A DNA stretch of 64,000 nt from Alphaproteobacteria bacterium (GCA_041396705.1 JAWKYB010000020.1:22267-86266); one strand, 5' to 3'. Shown: positions 16,444 through 25,869, numbered from the stretch's first letter. A program made the numbers and translations. Notes: a model not told the origin generated them from the sequence alone.

Positions 16444-17496
16444 ATGAAATTCCTCGACGAAGCCAAGATCTTCATCAAGAGCGGCGACGGCGGCGACGGC
16501 TGCGTCGGCTTCCGCCGCGAAAAGTTCATCGAGTTCGGCGGGCCTGACGGCGGCGACGGCGGGCGCGGCGGCGATGTCGTCGTCGAGGCGGTCGACGGCC
16601 TCAATACCCTGATCGACTTCCGCTACAAGCAGCATTTCAAGGCCGAGCGCGGCCATCACGGTGCCGGCCGCGGCCGCACCGGCGCCAGCGCGCCGGCGGT
16701 GGTGATCCGGGTGCCGGTCGGTACGCAGGTGCTGGACGAGGACAAGGAGGACGTGCTGGTCGACCTGACCCGGGTGGGCCAAGCGGTGGTGCTGGCCCGC
16801 GGCGGCGACGGCGGTTTCGGCAACATGCACTTCAAGACCTCGACCAACCAGGCGCCGCGCCGCGCCGATCCCGGTTGGCCGGGCAAGGAGATGTGGGTCT
16901 GGCTGCGGCTGAAGCTGATCGCCGATGCCGGGCTGGTCGGCCTGCCCAACGCCGGCAAATCGACGTTCCTGTCGGCGATCAGCGCCGCCCGGCCGAAGAT
17001 CGCCGACTATCCGTTCACCACGCTGCATCCCAACCTGGGCGTCGTCCGGCTGTCGGAGGGCGAAAGCTTCGTGGTCGCCGACATCCCGGGCCTGATCGAG
17101 GGCGCCAGCGAGGGCCGCGGGCTCGGCACCCGCTTCCTCGGCCATGTCGAGCGCTGCGCCGTGCTGATCCATCTGATCGACGCCGCATCCGGCGATATCG
17201 ATGCCATCGTCGATGCCTACCGCATGGTCCGCAGCGAGCTCGAGGCCTATGGCGCCGGACTTGCCGACAAGCCGGAGCTGGTCGCGCTGAACAAGTGCGA
17301 CGCCCTTGCCGACGACGACGTGCCGGTGCTGCGCGAGATGGTGGCCGAGGCGCTGCCCGGACGCCGCGTCCTCACCCTGTCGGCCGTCTCGGGCCAGGGC
17401 GTGACGCCCCTGCTGCGTGCGGCCTGGACCATGATCCGCGCGCGTCGCGGCGACGAAGCCGACACCGCCGCCGAGCTCGTGTCCGGCCATGGCTAG
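16444..17496 (+). CDS. obgE: Obg/CgtA GTPase
   Basis: 350 residues. The glycine-rich Obg fold occupies residues 1-~158 (DGGDGCVGFRREKF, GGDGGRGGDV). The G domain follows with the P-loop GLPNAGKST at ~166-174, TTLHPNLGVV (switch I), DIPG (G3) and NKCD (G4). It is an essential ribosome-associated GTPase of large-subunit assembly and stress response. The order rplU-rpmA-obg is ancestral. The stop lies 8 bases inside the next gene (proB). Confidence 0.97.
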   Translation: MKFLDEAKIFIKSGDGGDGCVGFRREKFIEFGGPDGGDGGRGGDVVVEAVDGLNTLIDFRYKQHFKAERGHHGAGRGRTGASAPAVVIRVPVGTQVLDEDKEDVLVDLTRVGQAVVLARGGDGGFGNMHFKTSTNQAPRRADPGWPGKEMWVWLRLKLIADAGLVGLPNAGKSTFLSAISAARPKIADYPFTTLHPNLGVVRLSEGESFVVADIPGLIEGASEGRGLGTRFLGHVERCAVLIHLIDAASGDIDAIVDAYRMVRSELEAYGAGLADKPELVALNKCDALADDDVPVLREMVAEALPGRRVLTLSAVSGQGVTPLLRAAWTMIRARRGDEADTAAELVSGHG

Positions 17497-18649
17497 CCGC
17501 GCCCGCCGCATCGTCGTCAAGATCGGCTCCGCCCTGCTGGTCGACGACCAGGGCCGCGGCGCGCCGCTGATCCGTCGGACCTGGCTGGAGGCGCTGGCCG
17601 ACGACGTCGCCGCGCTGCACGCCGACGGCGCCGACGTGCTGATCGTCTCGTCCGGCGCGATCGCGGTCGGCCGTGGGCCGCTCGGCCTGGCCCGCTCGCA
17701 GGTGCGGCGTGCGCTGACCCTGGAGGAAAAGCAGGCCTCGGCCGCGACCGGCCAGATCCGGCTGGCCCACGCCTATCAGGATGCGCTGGCCCGCCACAGC
17801 ATCGTCGTTGCCCAGCTGCTGCTGACCTTCGACGATACCGAGCGCCGCCGCCGCCACCTGAACGCGCGCGGCACCGTCGCGGCGCTGCTGAAGCGGCGGG
17901 TGGTGCCGGTGATCAACGAGAACGACACGGTCGCCACCGAGGAGATTCGCTTCGGCGACAACGACCGGCTGGCCGCGCGGGTGGCGCAGATGGCCAGCGC
18001 GGACACCCTGATCCTGCTGTCGGACATCGACGGCCTGTACGAGCGCGACCCGAATGCCGATCCGCTGGCGCCGTTCGTGCCCGAGGTCGGCGAGATCACG
18101 CCGCGGATCGAGGCGATGGCCGGCGCCGCGCGGCCCGGCTATTCCTCCGGCGGCATGGTCACCAAGCTGGCGGCGGCCAAGATCGCGATGGCGGCCGGCT
18201 GTCGGATGGCCATTGCCGACGGCCGGGCCGACCATGCGCTGGCCCGGGTGATGGCCGGCAGCCGCTGCACCTGGTTCGTGCCCAGCCAGACGCCGCTGAC
18301 GGCGCGCAAGCAGTGGATCGCCGGCAGCCTGAAGCCCGTCGGCACGCTGGTGGTCGACGCCGGCGCGGCGCAGGCGCTGCGCGCCGGACGCAGCCTGCTG
18401 CCGGCCGGCGTGGTCGCGGTCGAGGGCCGGTTCGAGCGCGGCGACCCGGTGGTGGTGCGCGAGGGCGGCGGTGCCGAGATCGCCCGCGGCCTGGTCGCCT
18501 ACGATGCCGACGACGCCCGCCGGATCATCGGCCACAGGTCCGCCGACATCGAGGAGGTGCTCGGTTTCCGCGGCCGGGCCGAACTGGTCCATCGCGACGA
18601 CCTCGTCGTCACCGCGTCGGCGGCACCGGCGGTCCGCGTCGGCGCGTGA
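17489..18649 (+). CDS. proB: Glutamate 5-kinase
   Basis: 386 residues. An amino-acid-kinase domain occupies residues 1-~265 (VVKIGSALLV at the start, VSSGAIAVG, VPVINENDTVATEEIRFGDND, SDIDGLY), followed by a C-terminal PUA domain (~285-370). It phosphorylates glutamate in the first step of proline synthesis and is probably feedback-inhibited by proline, as is usual for PUA-bearing forms. It overlaps obg by 8 bases and the following PAP2 gene by 4 bases (GTGA). proA was not seen in the window. Confidence 0.97.
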   Translation: MASRARRIVVKIGSALLVDDQGRGAPLIRRTWLEALADDVAALHADGADVLIVSSGAIAVGRGPLGLARSQVRRALTLEEKQASAATGQIRLAHAYQDALARHSIVVAQLLLTFDDTERRRRHLNARGTVAALLKRRVVPVINENDTVATEEIRFGDNDRLAARVAQMASADTLILLSDIDGLYERDPNADPLAPFVPEVGEITPRIEAMAGAARPGYSSGGMVTKLAAAKIAMAAGCRMAIADGRADHALARVMAGSRCTWFVPSQTPLTARKQWIAGSLKPVGTLVVDAGAAQALRAGRSLLPAGVVAVEGRFERGDPVVVREGGGAEIARGLVAYDADDARRIIGHRSADIEEVLGFRGRAELVHRDDLVVTASAAPAVRVGA

Positions 18650-19413
18650 GGCCCGCCATCAGGCTGCTGCCCGGCCTGGTCGCCGATGCCGTGGCGACCG
18701 CCGCGGTGCGCGGCGTCGCCGGCACGGTGCTGGCGTGGCGGCGTGCGGCGGCATGGTGGCAGGCGGAGATCGGCCGCCATGTGGCGCCGGCGGTGTGGGC
18801 AGCGCTGGCGCTGACGGTGGTCGCCATCCTGGCCATCGACCGGCCGGTCGCGGAAGCCGTGCGCCAGATCGACCCGGACCTGCGCGCCGTGCTGGAGGTC
18901 GTCACCCAGCTCGGCGATTCGGCCGGCTATATCGTCGGCGGCATCGTGCTGGCGCTGGTACTCTGGGTGGTTGAACGGGCGCGCCCGGACCTTGGCGCGC
19001 GCTGGCGGCTGGCGCTGTGGTCGCGCCGCTCGGCCTATTTCGCCGCCTGCGTCGTGGTCAGCGGCCTCGCCTCGATCCTGCTCAAGATCGTGTTCGGGCG
19101 GCCGCGGCCGCGGATGTGGTTCGGCGAGGAGCTGTTCGCCTTCCATCCGTTCACCATCGACACCTCGTCGGACTTCGCATCGATCCCGTCCGGCCATTCC
19201 ACCACCATCTGGTCGGTGGCGGTGGCGTTGCTGGTGCTGTTCGGCGTTCGCCGCGTCGGCTGGGCGGTGGTGCCGGTCGCGCTCGCCGTCTCCGCCACCC
19301 GCGTCCTGCTGACCGACCATTTCGTCGGCGACGTCATCGCCGGCGCCGCCCTCGGCGGGCTCACCGCCGTCCTGCTCGCCCCGCCGTTCCGCGTCGGCCG
19401 CGGCCGGAACTGA
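18646..19413 (+). CDS. PAP2-family membrane phosphatase
   Basis: 255 residues from a GTG that overlaps the proB stop (GTGA). The three PAP2 signatures are visible: KIVFGRPRP, IPSGHST and SATRVLLTDHFVGDV. There are about five membrane helices, with an extra N-terminal amphipathic segment. The family dephosphorylates lipid phosphates (phosphatidate, undecaprenyl pyrophosphate or lipid A). Substrate unknown. Translational coupling to proB is probably a packing effect and not a pathway link. Confidence 0.88.
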   Translation: MRPAIRLLPGLVADAVATAAVRGVAGTVLAWRRAAAWWQAEIGRHVAPAVWAALALTVVAILAIDRPVAEAVRQIDPDLRAVLEVVTQLGDSAGYIVGGIVLALVLWVVERARPDLGARWRLALWSRRSAYFAACVVVSGLASILLKIVFGRPRPRMWFGEELFAFHPFTIDTSSDFASIPSGHSTTIWSVAVALLVLFGVRRVGWAVVPVALAVSATRVLLTDHFVGDVIAGAALGGLTAVLLAPPFRVGRGRN

Positions 19414-19423
19414 ACCGGCGCGG

Positions 19424-19984
19424 CTACGCCACCGCCGCCGTGGCCGGTTGCTTCAGCCAGTCCAGGGCTTCGCCCAGCACGGCGGCAAGCCCTGCGGTAT
19501 CGTGTTTCTGCAGGTCGTCGGTCATCACCTTGCCGTCGACGATGACGATCAGCGCCACCCGCGGCACGCCGCGCAGCGTTCGCGAGAAGATCAGGGTCAG
19601 GCCGCGGCCGACCAGCAGGGTCCTGTCGATTCGCGGCGCGAAGGTGATCAGGTCGCGGATCCGGCGCAGCGGGCCCGGCTGGTAGGAAAGCTCGGTCATC
19701 AGCCTGTCGTTGGCGGGCAACGGAATGGGCTCCGCCGGCCGGCCGCGCGAGGCTATCCAGGCTGCGGCCTGGCGTGCGGCGACATGCAGCCGCGCCGCAC
19801 AGGCACGCTCGACGCGGATCGTGACCGCATCGCGGAACAGCGCCAGCCGGATCACCAGGCTGCGCCGGCCGTCCGGCGCCTCGTGGCAGTGCACCTCCAG
19901 CACGTTGGGCACGCGCCCGGTGTGGACGATGATCCCCTTGGGGATCGCGGTCAGGGTCTCAAAGGGCTGCAGGTCGGACGCCAC
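19424..19984 (-). CDS. Conserved-looking hypothetical protein, unrecognised
   Basis: 186 residues, no family recognised. No signal peptide or membrane helix is visible. The protein alternates beta-like and alpha-like segments (LEVHCHEAPDGRRSLVIRLALF, RLHVAARQAAAWIASRG, RVALIVIVDGKVMTDDLQKH, a C-terminal helix to DWLKQP). It is convergent with the PAP2 gene (10 bases apart). Codon usage matches the neighbours, which supports a real gene. Confidence 0.6.
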   Translation of the reverse strand: MASDLQPFETLTAIPKGIIVHTGRVPNVLEVHCHEAPDGRRSLVIRLALFRDAVTIRVERACAARLHVAARQAAAWIASRGRPAEPIPLPANDRLMTELSYQPGPLRRIRDLITFAPRIDRTLLVGRGLTLIFSRTLRGVPRVALIVIVDGKVMTDDLQKHDTAGLAAVLGEALDWLKQPATAAVA

Positions 19985-20057
19985 GGATCTCGCCTTCTCG
20001 GTTCGGCCGGACGTCCAGCATGGGCAGGACCGCTTAGCGTTCGGTAAGCGGGCGGCG

Positions 20058-21389
20058 TTAGTGCGGGCGCACGCGGCCGGCCAGCGCCTCCGGCGCCGGC
20101 CCGCCGGTGGCCCAGTCCAGTAGCTCGACCGTGTGCACCACCGGCAGGCCGGTGCCGCTGCCGATCTGGGTCATGCAGCCCAGGTTGCCGGCGGCGATCA
20201 CGTCCGGCTGCAGCCGCTCCAGGTTCGCCACCTTGCGGTCGCGCAGGCGGCTGGCGATCGCCGGCTGCAGCAGGTTGTAGGTGCCCGCCGAACCGCAGCA
20301 GATGTGCGATTCCGTGGCCTCGCGCACCTCGAAGCCGGCCTGCTTCAGCAGCGCCTTCGGCGCCTCGCGCACCTGCTGGCCATGCTGCAGCGAGCAGGCG
20401 GCGTGATAGGCGACGGTCAGCGCCGGCCGGCCGTCGGCCATGCCGGCCAGCCCCAGCTCGGCGACGAACTCGGTGATGTCGCGGGTCAGCGCCGAGACCG
20501 TTGCGGCGATGCCGGCATAAGCGGGCTCGTTGCGGAACATGAAGCCGTAGTCCTTCACGGTCGTGCCGCAGCCGGAGATGTTGATCACGATCGCGTCCAG
20601 GCCGGCCCCGTCGATCTCCGCCGCCCAGGCATCCAGGTTGCGCCGCGCCAGCGCATAGGCCTGCGCTTCCTTGCCCATGTGATGGACCAGCGCGCCGCAG
20701 CAGCCGGAGTTGCGCGCGATCACCACCTCGACCCCGTGCCGCGTCAGCAGGCGTACCGTCGCCTCGTTGATCGCCGGCGCCAGCACCTGGTTGGCGCAGC
20801 TGTGGATCAGCGCCACCCGCTTGCGGCGGGGCCCGACCGCCGGAAACACCTGCGGCGCGTCGACCGGCGACGGCGTCGGCAGGCGCGCCGGCGCCAGCGC
20901 CAGCATCGCCTTCACCCGCGGCCCCAGCGTCGGCCCCAGCAGGCGGCCGGCCAGACCGGTCAGCGGGCGGGCGAGACCGGCGGCGAGCAGCGCCGGCCGG
21001 AACCAGCGCGGCCGCACCAGCAGCCAGGCCAGCAGCGCGCGCAGCGCCCGGTCGTGCAACGGCCGCCGGAATGTCGCTTCCACATGGGCGCGGGCATGGT
21101 CGACCAGATGCATGTAGTGCACGCCGGACGGGCAGGTGGTCATGCACGACAGGCACGACAGGCAGCGGTCGATATGGCGGGCAACCTGGGCATTGGCCGG
21201 CCGGTCGTTCTCCAGCATGTCCTTGATCAGGTAGATACGGCCGCGCGGGCTGTCGAGCTCGTCGCCCAGCAGCACATAGGTCGGGCAGGTCGCGGTGCAG
21301 AATCCGCAATGCACGCATTTGCGCAGGATCTTTTCGGATTCCGCGATGTCCGGGTCGGCGAGCTGGGCGAGCGAGAAGTTGGTCTGCAT
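20058..21389 (-). CDS. glcF: Glycolate oxidase iron-sulfur subunit
   Basis: 443 residues. Two 4Fe-4S motifs lie near the N-terminus (CVHCGFCTATCP with Cys at 25, 28, 31 and 35, and CLSCLSCMTTCP at about 74-85), followed by two cysteine-rich CCG domains (GCCGALVHHMG, HICCGSAGTYN). It receives electrons from the flavin subunits oxidising glycolate to glyoxylate and passes them to the quinone pool. It begins two bases after glcE, hence one operon. glcD, the catalytic flavoprotein, is not adjacent. Confidence 0.94.
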   Translation of the reverse strand: MQTNFSLAQLADPDIAESEKILRKCVHCGFCTATCPTYVLLGDELDSPRGRIYLIKDMLENDRPANAQVARHIDRCLSCLSCMTTCPSGVHYMHLVDHARAHVEATFRRPLHDRALRALLAWLLVRPRWFRPALLAAGLARPLTGLAGRLLGPTLGPRVKAMLALAPARLPTPSPVDAPQVFPAVGPRRKRVALIHSCANQVLAPAINEATVRLLTRHGVEVVIARNSGCCGALVHHMGKEAQAYALARRNLDAWAAEIDGAGLDAIVINISGCGTTVKDYGFMFRNEPAYAGIAATVSALTRDITEFVAELGLAGMADGRPALTVAYHAACSLQHGQQVREAPKALLKQAGFEVREATESHICCGSAGTYNLLQPAIASRLRDRKVANLERLQPDVIAAGNLGCMTQIGSGTGLPVVHTVELLDWATGGPAPEALAGRVRPH

Positions 21390-21391
21390 GG

Positions 21392-22651
21392 TCAGAGTCC
21401 GGCCACCATCCGTCCCGGGTTGAACAGGCGCAGCGGATCGAACTGGTCCTTCAGCCGCTCCGCCAACGCCGCCAGCGCCGGCGGCTGCGGCTGGAATACC
21501 GGCACGGCGGCGCGGATCGCGGTCGGCGCGCGCACCAGCGTGGCGTGGCCTGAGCTGGCCTCGGCCGCAACCGCCGCGCGGACCGCCGCCGCCCCGCCGT
21601 CGTCCTGGCCCGAGACCGCCGCCCAGACCAGCCCGCCGGCCCAGTCGAAGAAGCAGCTGCAGTCCGCCCGCGCCGCGATCGCCGCCGCGACCGCCGGCCC
21701 CTGCGTCGGCGGTACGCTGAGCCGCCAGACCATGTCCCTGGCCGGGTCGGTGTGCGGCGGCGCCAGGTAATGCACGTCACGGACCTCGACCCACAACGTG
21801 CGCGAAGCCTCGTCGTCGAGGACGTCGACGGCACCGAACGTGGCGAGCTCGCCGGCCAGCGCGTCGACCCGGGCCGCGACCGAGGTCGGGAAGCCCTCGA
21901 TGCGCAGCAGCGTCGCCGCGCCGGCGCCGCCCAGCACCGGCGAACGCCCGGCGATCTGCGGCGGCAGGTGGGCCGCGCCCGATACGTCGTGGCTGCTGTT
22001 CATGGCGGCGGCCAGCGCCCGCTGGCCGCGCACGGTGTCGAGGCCGTGCAGCAGCAGGGTCCGCGTCGTCTCCGGCGCCGGCAGGGCCTTCACCGACAAG
22101 GCGTCGAACGCGACCAGGGTGCCCCAGGCGCCGGCGACCAGCTTGCTGACGTCGTAGCCGGTGACGTTCTTCACCACGCGGCCACCGGCCTTGAACGGCG
22201 TGCCGCGGCCGCTGACGCCGCTGAAGCCGAGCAGGTGGTCGCGGCCGGCGCCGGCCCGGATGCGCCGCGGCCCGGCGAAATCCGCGCTCAACGCGCCCGC
22301 CAGCGTGCCGCCGCCGGCGCCGCCGCCGAGCAGCGGCCCGAGGTCCACCGGCTCGAAGGCGAACATCTGCCCGGCTTCCTCGAGGGCGGTGGCCAGTGCG
22401 CGCATCGGCGTCGCCGCGCCGCAGGTCAGCACCAGCTCGGCGGGGTCGTAGTCCTGGATGCCCGACAGCCGGTCCAGCGCCAGCACGGCGGCCGCCTGTA
22501 CCGGGCGGCCGACCGTGCGCCGGGTGCCGGTGCCGACCAGCTCCAGCGGCTGGGTGCCGCCGACGGCCTCGGCGACGGCCTCGGCCAGCTCGGCCGGGGT
22601 GCCGGGGCGGAAGGATGCTGCGATCTGGGTCTCGGGCTCGGTCTCGGTCAT
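21392..22651 (-). CDS. glcE: Glycolate oxidase FAD-binding subunit
   Basis: 419 residues. It has the FAD-binding type-4 (PCMH) fold: LELVGTGTRRTVG, LVLTCGAATPMRALATALEEAGQMFAFEP, GGGAGGGTLAGALSADFAGPRRIRAG and GRVVKNVTGYDVSKLVAG. The C-terminal end FDPLRLFNPGRM is typical of the family. It is the second flavin subunit of glycolate dehydrogenase. Transcribed with glcF and divergent from ihfB across 238 bases. A glcD in front of it would be usual but is absent here. Confidence 0.93.
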   Translation of the reverse strand: MTETEPETQIAASFRPGTPAELAEAVAEAVGGTQPLELVGTGTRRTVGRPVQAAAVLALDRLSGIQDYDPAELVLTCGAATPMRALATALEEAGQMFAFEPVDLGPLLGGGAGGGTLAGALSADFAGPRRIRAGAGRDHLLGFSGVSGRGTPFKAGGRVVKNVTGYDVSKLVAGAWGTLVAFDALSVKALPAPETTRTLLLHGLDTVRGQRALAAAMNSSHDVSGAAHLPPQIAGRSPVLGGAGAATLLRIEGFPTSVAARVDALAGELATFGAVDVLDDEASRTLWVEVRDVHYLAPPHTDPARDMVWRLSVPPTQGPAVAAAIAARADCSCFFDWAGGLVWAAVSGQDDGGAAAVRAAVAAEASSGHATLVRAPTAIRAAVPVFQPQPPALAALAERLKDQFDPLRLFNPGRMVAGL

Positions 22652-22889
22652 CGGTCCTCGGTCCGGCGTCGACGGCTACGCGATCCTAGCGCGCCGGGCG
22701 CCGCTGGCGAGCGCCATTGCATGTAATCGCTTACCTGTCGCGCCGAAGCAAGCCGCCTGCGCGCCAGTCGGGAGCGAAAATCCCTTGCACAGCATAGGCT
22801 TATGGTTGACCGCCGGCCATCGGCCGTGGCACGCTCGGCCACGGGTCTGCGGCCGCCCTGGCCGGCACCGGCAAATGAGAACGAACCGG

Positions 22890-23171
22890 ATGACAAAATC
22901 GGAACTCATTCAGCGGCTGGCACAGCGCAATCCGCACCTGTATCAGCGCGACGTCGAGCGGATCGTCAGCACGATCTTCGACGAGATCACCGAGGCGCTG
23001 GCGCGCGGCGATCGGGTCGAGCTGCGCGGCTTCGGCGCCTTCTCCGTCAAGCAGCGTGGCGCGCGCACCGGGCGCAACCCGCGCACCGGCGAATCCGTGG
23101 CGGTCGACGAAAAGAGCGTGCCGTTCTTCAAGACCGGCAAGGAACTGCGCGAGCGGCTGAACACCGACTGA
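22890..23171 (+). CDS. ihfB: Integration host factor subunit beta
   Basis: 93 residues, canonical: it starts MTKSELIQRLA, has the DNA-inserting arm FGAFSVKQRGARTGRNPRTGE and ends VPFFKTGKELRERLN. The ATG at 22890 matches the family start; an in-frame ATG five codons earlier is also possible. IHF bends DNA at promoters, recombination sites and origins as a heterodimer with IHF-alpha. It is followed by a LapA-domain gene, as in many alphaproteobacteria. Confidence 0.97.
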   Translation: MTKSELIQRLAQRNPHLYQRDVERIVSTIFDEITEALARGDRVELRGFGAFSVKQRGARTGRNPRTGESVAVDEKSVPFFKTGKELRERLNTD

Positions 23172-23283
23172 CCGCCGCGTCCCGGCCGCGACAACGCGGC
23201 CGGCCATGCCGGCTGACAAGCCGGGCGCGAAGTGCCAGTGTGCAGGGCATGAACCCGCAACCGCGACCGGGGCCGATGCCGTC

Positions 23284-23637
23284 ATGATCCGATTCCTGCT
23301 CTGGCTGATCGTCGGCCTGCCGGTCGGCTTCGTGCTGGTCTCGCTGGCCGTTTCCTCGTCCGACGACGCCGCGCTGCGGGTGTGGCCGTTGGCCTATGAG
23401 CTGCGCGCGCCGGTCGGGCTGGTCGTGCTGGCCACGCTGATCGTCGCCTTCTTCGTCGGCATGGCCTGCGCCTGGCTGCTGGGCGGTCGCACGCGCCGCC
23501 GCCTGCGGACCCAGCGCCGGCAGATCGAGGACCTGCGCGACGAGATCGCCGCCACCCATGCGCGGCTGGGCCAGGCGATGGCCGGCCAACAGGGTGGCGC
23601 CAGCCAGCGGGCGCTGCCGCCGTCGAAGGCGGCCTGA
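23284..23637 (+). CDS. lapA: LapA-domain (DUF1049) inner-membrane protein
   Basis: 117 residues. The first helix (FLLWLIVGLPVGFVLVSLAVS), a short periplasmic loop, a second helix (VGLVVLATLIVAFFVGMACAWLL) and a cytoplasmic coiled coil (RRRLRTQRRQIEDLRDEIAATHARLGQ) give the LapA topology. In E. coli LapA with LapB regulates LPS synthesis through FtsH/LpxC. No lapB is adjacent. The ATG at 23284 is preferred over an upstream in-frame codon at 23206 because it begins directly at the membrane helix. Confidence 0.85.
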   Translation: MIRFLLWLIVGLPVGFVLVSLAVSSSDDAALRVWPLAYELRAPVGLVVLATLIVAFFVGMACAWLLGGRTRRRLRTQRRQIEDLRDEIAATHARLGQAMAGQQGGASQRALPPSKAA

Positions 23638-23664
23638 CGGCACAGGGACCGGCGCGGACCGATC

Positions 23665-24603
23665 ATGCATCTGATCGATGCGCGCGCTGTCGCGGACATC
23701 CTGACCGAGGACGTGGCCCGGGCCGCGCTGGCGGACGCCTTCCGTGCCGGCGCGACCGAGGCGCCGCCCCGGCACGTGCACGATCTTGACGGCGGCACCT
23801 TGTTGCTGATGCCGGCATGGGACGTGCGCGCCGTCGGCGTGAAGCTGGTCACGGTGGTGCCCGGCAACGCCGCTCGCGGGCTGCCGGCGGTGCATGCGCA
23901 GTACCTGCTGTCGGACCGCGCGACCGGCCGGCCGCTGGCGCTGATCGACGGCGAGATGCTGACCCTGCGCCGTACCGCAGCCGCGTCCGCGCTGGCCTCC
24001 AGCTTTCTCAGCCGGCCGGACAGCCGCCACCTGGTGATGGTCGGCGCCGGCGCGCTGGCACCGCACGTGGTCGCGGCCCACTGCGCGGTGCGCCCGATCG
24101 CGCGGGTGACGATCTGGAACCGGACGGCTGAGCGGGCGCGGGCGCTGGCCGCCCGGCTCGACCGGCCGGGCCTGCATGTCGCCGTCGCCGACGACCTCGA
24201 GGCCGCGGTCCAGGCGGCGGACATCGTCAGCTGCGCCACGCTCAGCACGACGCCGCTGGTCCGCGGCGCCTGGCTCAGGCCCGGCACCCACCTCGACCTG
24301 ATCGGCGGCTTCCGGCCCGACATGCGCGAGGTCGACGACGATGCGGTGGTGCGCTCCACCCTGTTCGTCGACACCCGACCGGGCGCGTTGGCCGAGGCCG
24401 GCGACCTGGTCCAGCCGATCGCCGCCGGCCTGATCGCGGCGACGGCGGTGCGGGCGGACCTCGCCGCGTTGTGCCGGGGAACGGCTGCCGGCCGGACCGG
24501 GCCGGCGGAGATCACGCTGTTCAAGTCGGTCGGCGCGGCGCTCGAGGACCTGGCGGCCGCCCTGGTCGTTCATGACCGCGTCGGAGGTTCGCATGGCGGT
24601 TGA
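23665..24603 (+). CDS. Ornithine cyclodeaminase/mu-crystallin-family protein
   Basis: 312 residues. Features: GVKLVTVVPGNAARGLPAVHAQYLL, DGEMLTLRRTAAASALAS (substrate loop) and a Rossmann dinucleotide motif VMVGAGALAPHVV at ~130-142. Family members include ornithine cyclodeaminase, delta1-pyrroline-2-carboxylate reductase and alanine dehydrogenase. The precise activity is uncertain. The end overlaps the following FAD oxidoreductase by 11 bases, suggesting joint action on an amino or imino acid. Confidence 0.87.
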   Translation: MHLIDARAVADILTEDVARAALADAFRAGATEAPPRHVHDLDGGTLLLMPAWDVRAVGVKLVTVVPGNAARGLPAVHAQYLLSDRATGRPLALIDGEMLTLRRTAAASALASSFLSRPDSRHLVMVGAGALAPHVVAAHCAVRPIARVTIWNRTAERARALAARLDRPGLHVAVADDLEAAVQAADIVSCATLSTTPLVRGAWLRPGTHLDLIGGFRPDMREVDDDAVVRSTLFVDTRPGALAEAGDLVQPIAAGLIAATAVRADLAALCRGTAAGRTGPAEITLFKSVGAALEDLAAALVVHDRVGGSHGG

Positions 24604-25723
24604 GCATTGTGCGACGCTGGTGGTCGGCGGCGGGATCATGGGCCTTGCCGTCGCCTGGGCGCTGGTCCGGCGCGGCCAGCCGGTGACGGTGGTGGAGCAG
24701 GGCGCCATCCCCAACCCGCTGGGCTCGTCGGTCGACCGGCATCGGCTGATCCGCTACGCCTATGGCGCGGAGACCGGCTACATGCGCATGGTCGCCGACG
24801 CCTATCCGGCGTGGGAGCGGCTGTGGGTCGACCTCGGCGTGAGGCACTATGCCGAGACCGGCACGCTGATCCTCGAATCCGGCGGCGGCGACTGGGCGGC
24901 CCGCTCGGCGGCGGCGATGGCGGCCGACGGCCTGGCCGTCGAGGCGGTGTCGCCTGCCGCGGCGCACCACCGCTGGCCGATGCTGCGCGCCGACTTCCCG
25001 GGCGAGATCCACTATGCGCCGTCGGGCGGCGTGCTGTTCGCCGAGCCGATCGTGCGCGCGCTCGGCGCATGGCTGGACGCGCGGCCGGAGCTGGCGACCC
25101 TGGTGACGGCATCGCAGGTCGTTGCGGTCGACGCCGCCGGCGCGAGGATTGCGTTGCGCGACGGGCGCACGCTGGCGGCGGATAGGCTCGTCATCGCGGC
25201 CGGTCCGTGGACCGGGCGGCTATTGCCCGAGTTGGCCGCCGCGCTGTCCCCGTCGCGCCAGGTTGTGGTCTATTTCGCGCCGCCGGCCGACCTGGCGGCC
25301 GCGTGGGCCGGCGGCCCGATGATCCTCGATATCGGCACCGCCGATGCGCTCTATGCGGTTCCGCCGGTGCGCGGCACCGGGTTGAAGATCGGCCGGCATG
25401 CCTTCGGCCCGGCCGCCGACCCCGACATCGACCGCGAACCCGCACCGGCCGACATCGCGCCGATCCGCGCGGCGGCGGCCCATTGCCTCGCCGGGTTCGA
25501 CCGCTATGGGGTCGCGTTCGCACGGACCTGCTTCTATACCGTCGCGGACGAGGAACGCTTCATCGTGCGCCCGGTCGTGCCCGACGGCCGGACCTGGGTG
25601 CTCGCCGGCTTTTCCGGCCACGGGTTCAAGTTCGGACCCCTGATCGGCGAGCGGCTGGCCGCGGCGCTGTGCGGCGAGGCTGCGGCAGCGAACGTGCAGG
25701 CCTGGGCTGCCGGCCGCGGCTGA
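24593..25723 (+). CDS. FAD-dependent amino-acid oxidase (SolA/DAO family)
   Basis: 376 residues from ATG 24593, chosen because GGAGG lies 5 bases upstream; an in-frame ATG at 24572 is also open. The N-terminal dinucleotide fold is LVVGGGIMGLAVAWAL. The SVDRHRLIRYAYG segment and the C-terminal GFSGHGFKFGP block resemble sarcosine and N-methyltryptophan oxidases, in which a conserved Cys covalently binds FAD. The corresponding position near ARTCFYTVADEERF contains a Cys. It probably oxidises a secondary or N-methyl amino acid. Coupled to the OCD-family gene. Confidence 0.86.
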   Translation: MAVEHCATLVVGGGIMGLAVAWALVRRGQPVTVVEQGAIPNPLGSSVDRHRLIRYAYGAETGYMRMVADAYPAWERLWVDLGVRHYAETGTLILESGGGDWAARSAAAMAADGLAVEAVSPAAAHHRWPMLRADFPGEIHYAPSGGVLFAEPIVRALGAWLDARPELATLVTASQVVAVDAAGARIALRDGRTLAADRLVIAAGPWTGRLLPELAAALSPSRQVVVYFAPPADLAAAWAGGPMILDIGTADALYAVPPVRGTGLKIGRHAFGPAADPDIDREPAPADIAPIRAAAAHCLAGFDRYGVAFARTCFYTVADEERFIVRPVVPDGRTWVLAGFSGHGFKFGPLIGERLAAALCGEAAAANVQAWAAGRG

Positions 25724-25869
25724 CCCGCAGGGGCAGTTGACCGCGCGGGGCGCCGGCGGTCTCGCTTTGCTTGTCGGTGCGTAACCGTCTGGTAAGGTGG
25801 CCGCAGTCAGCCGACCGCTGCCGTGGCGTTCGATCCGCGACAGCCTTCATTGGTTTGCGGGGGATATCG

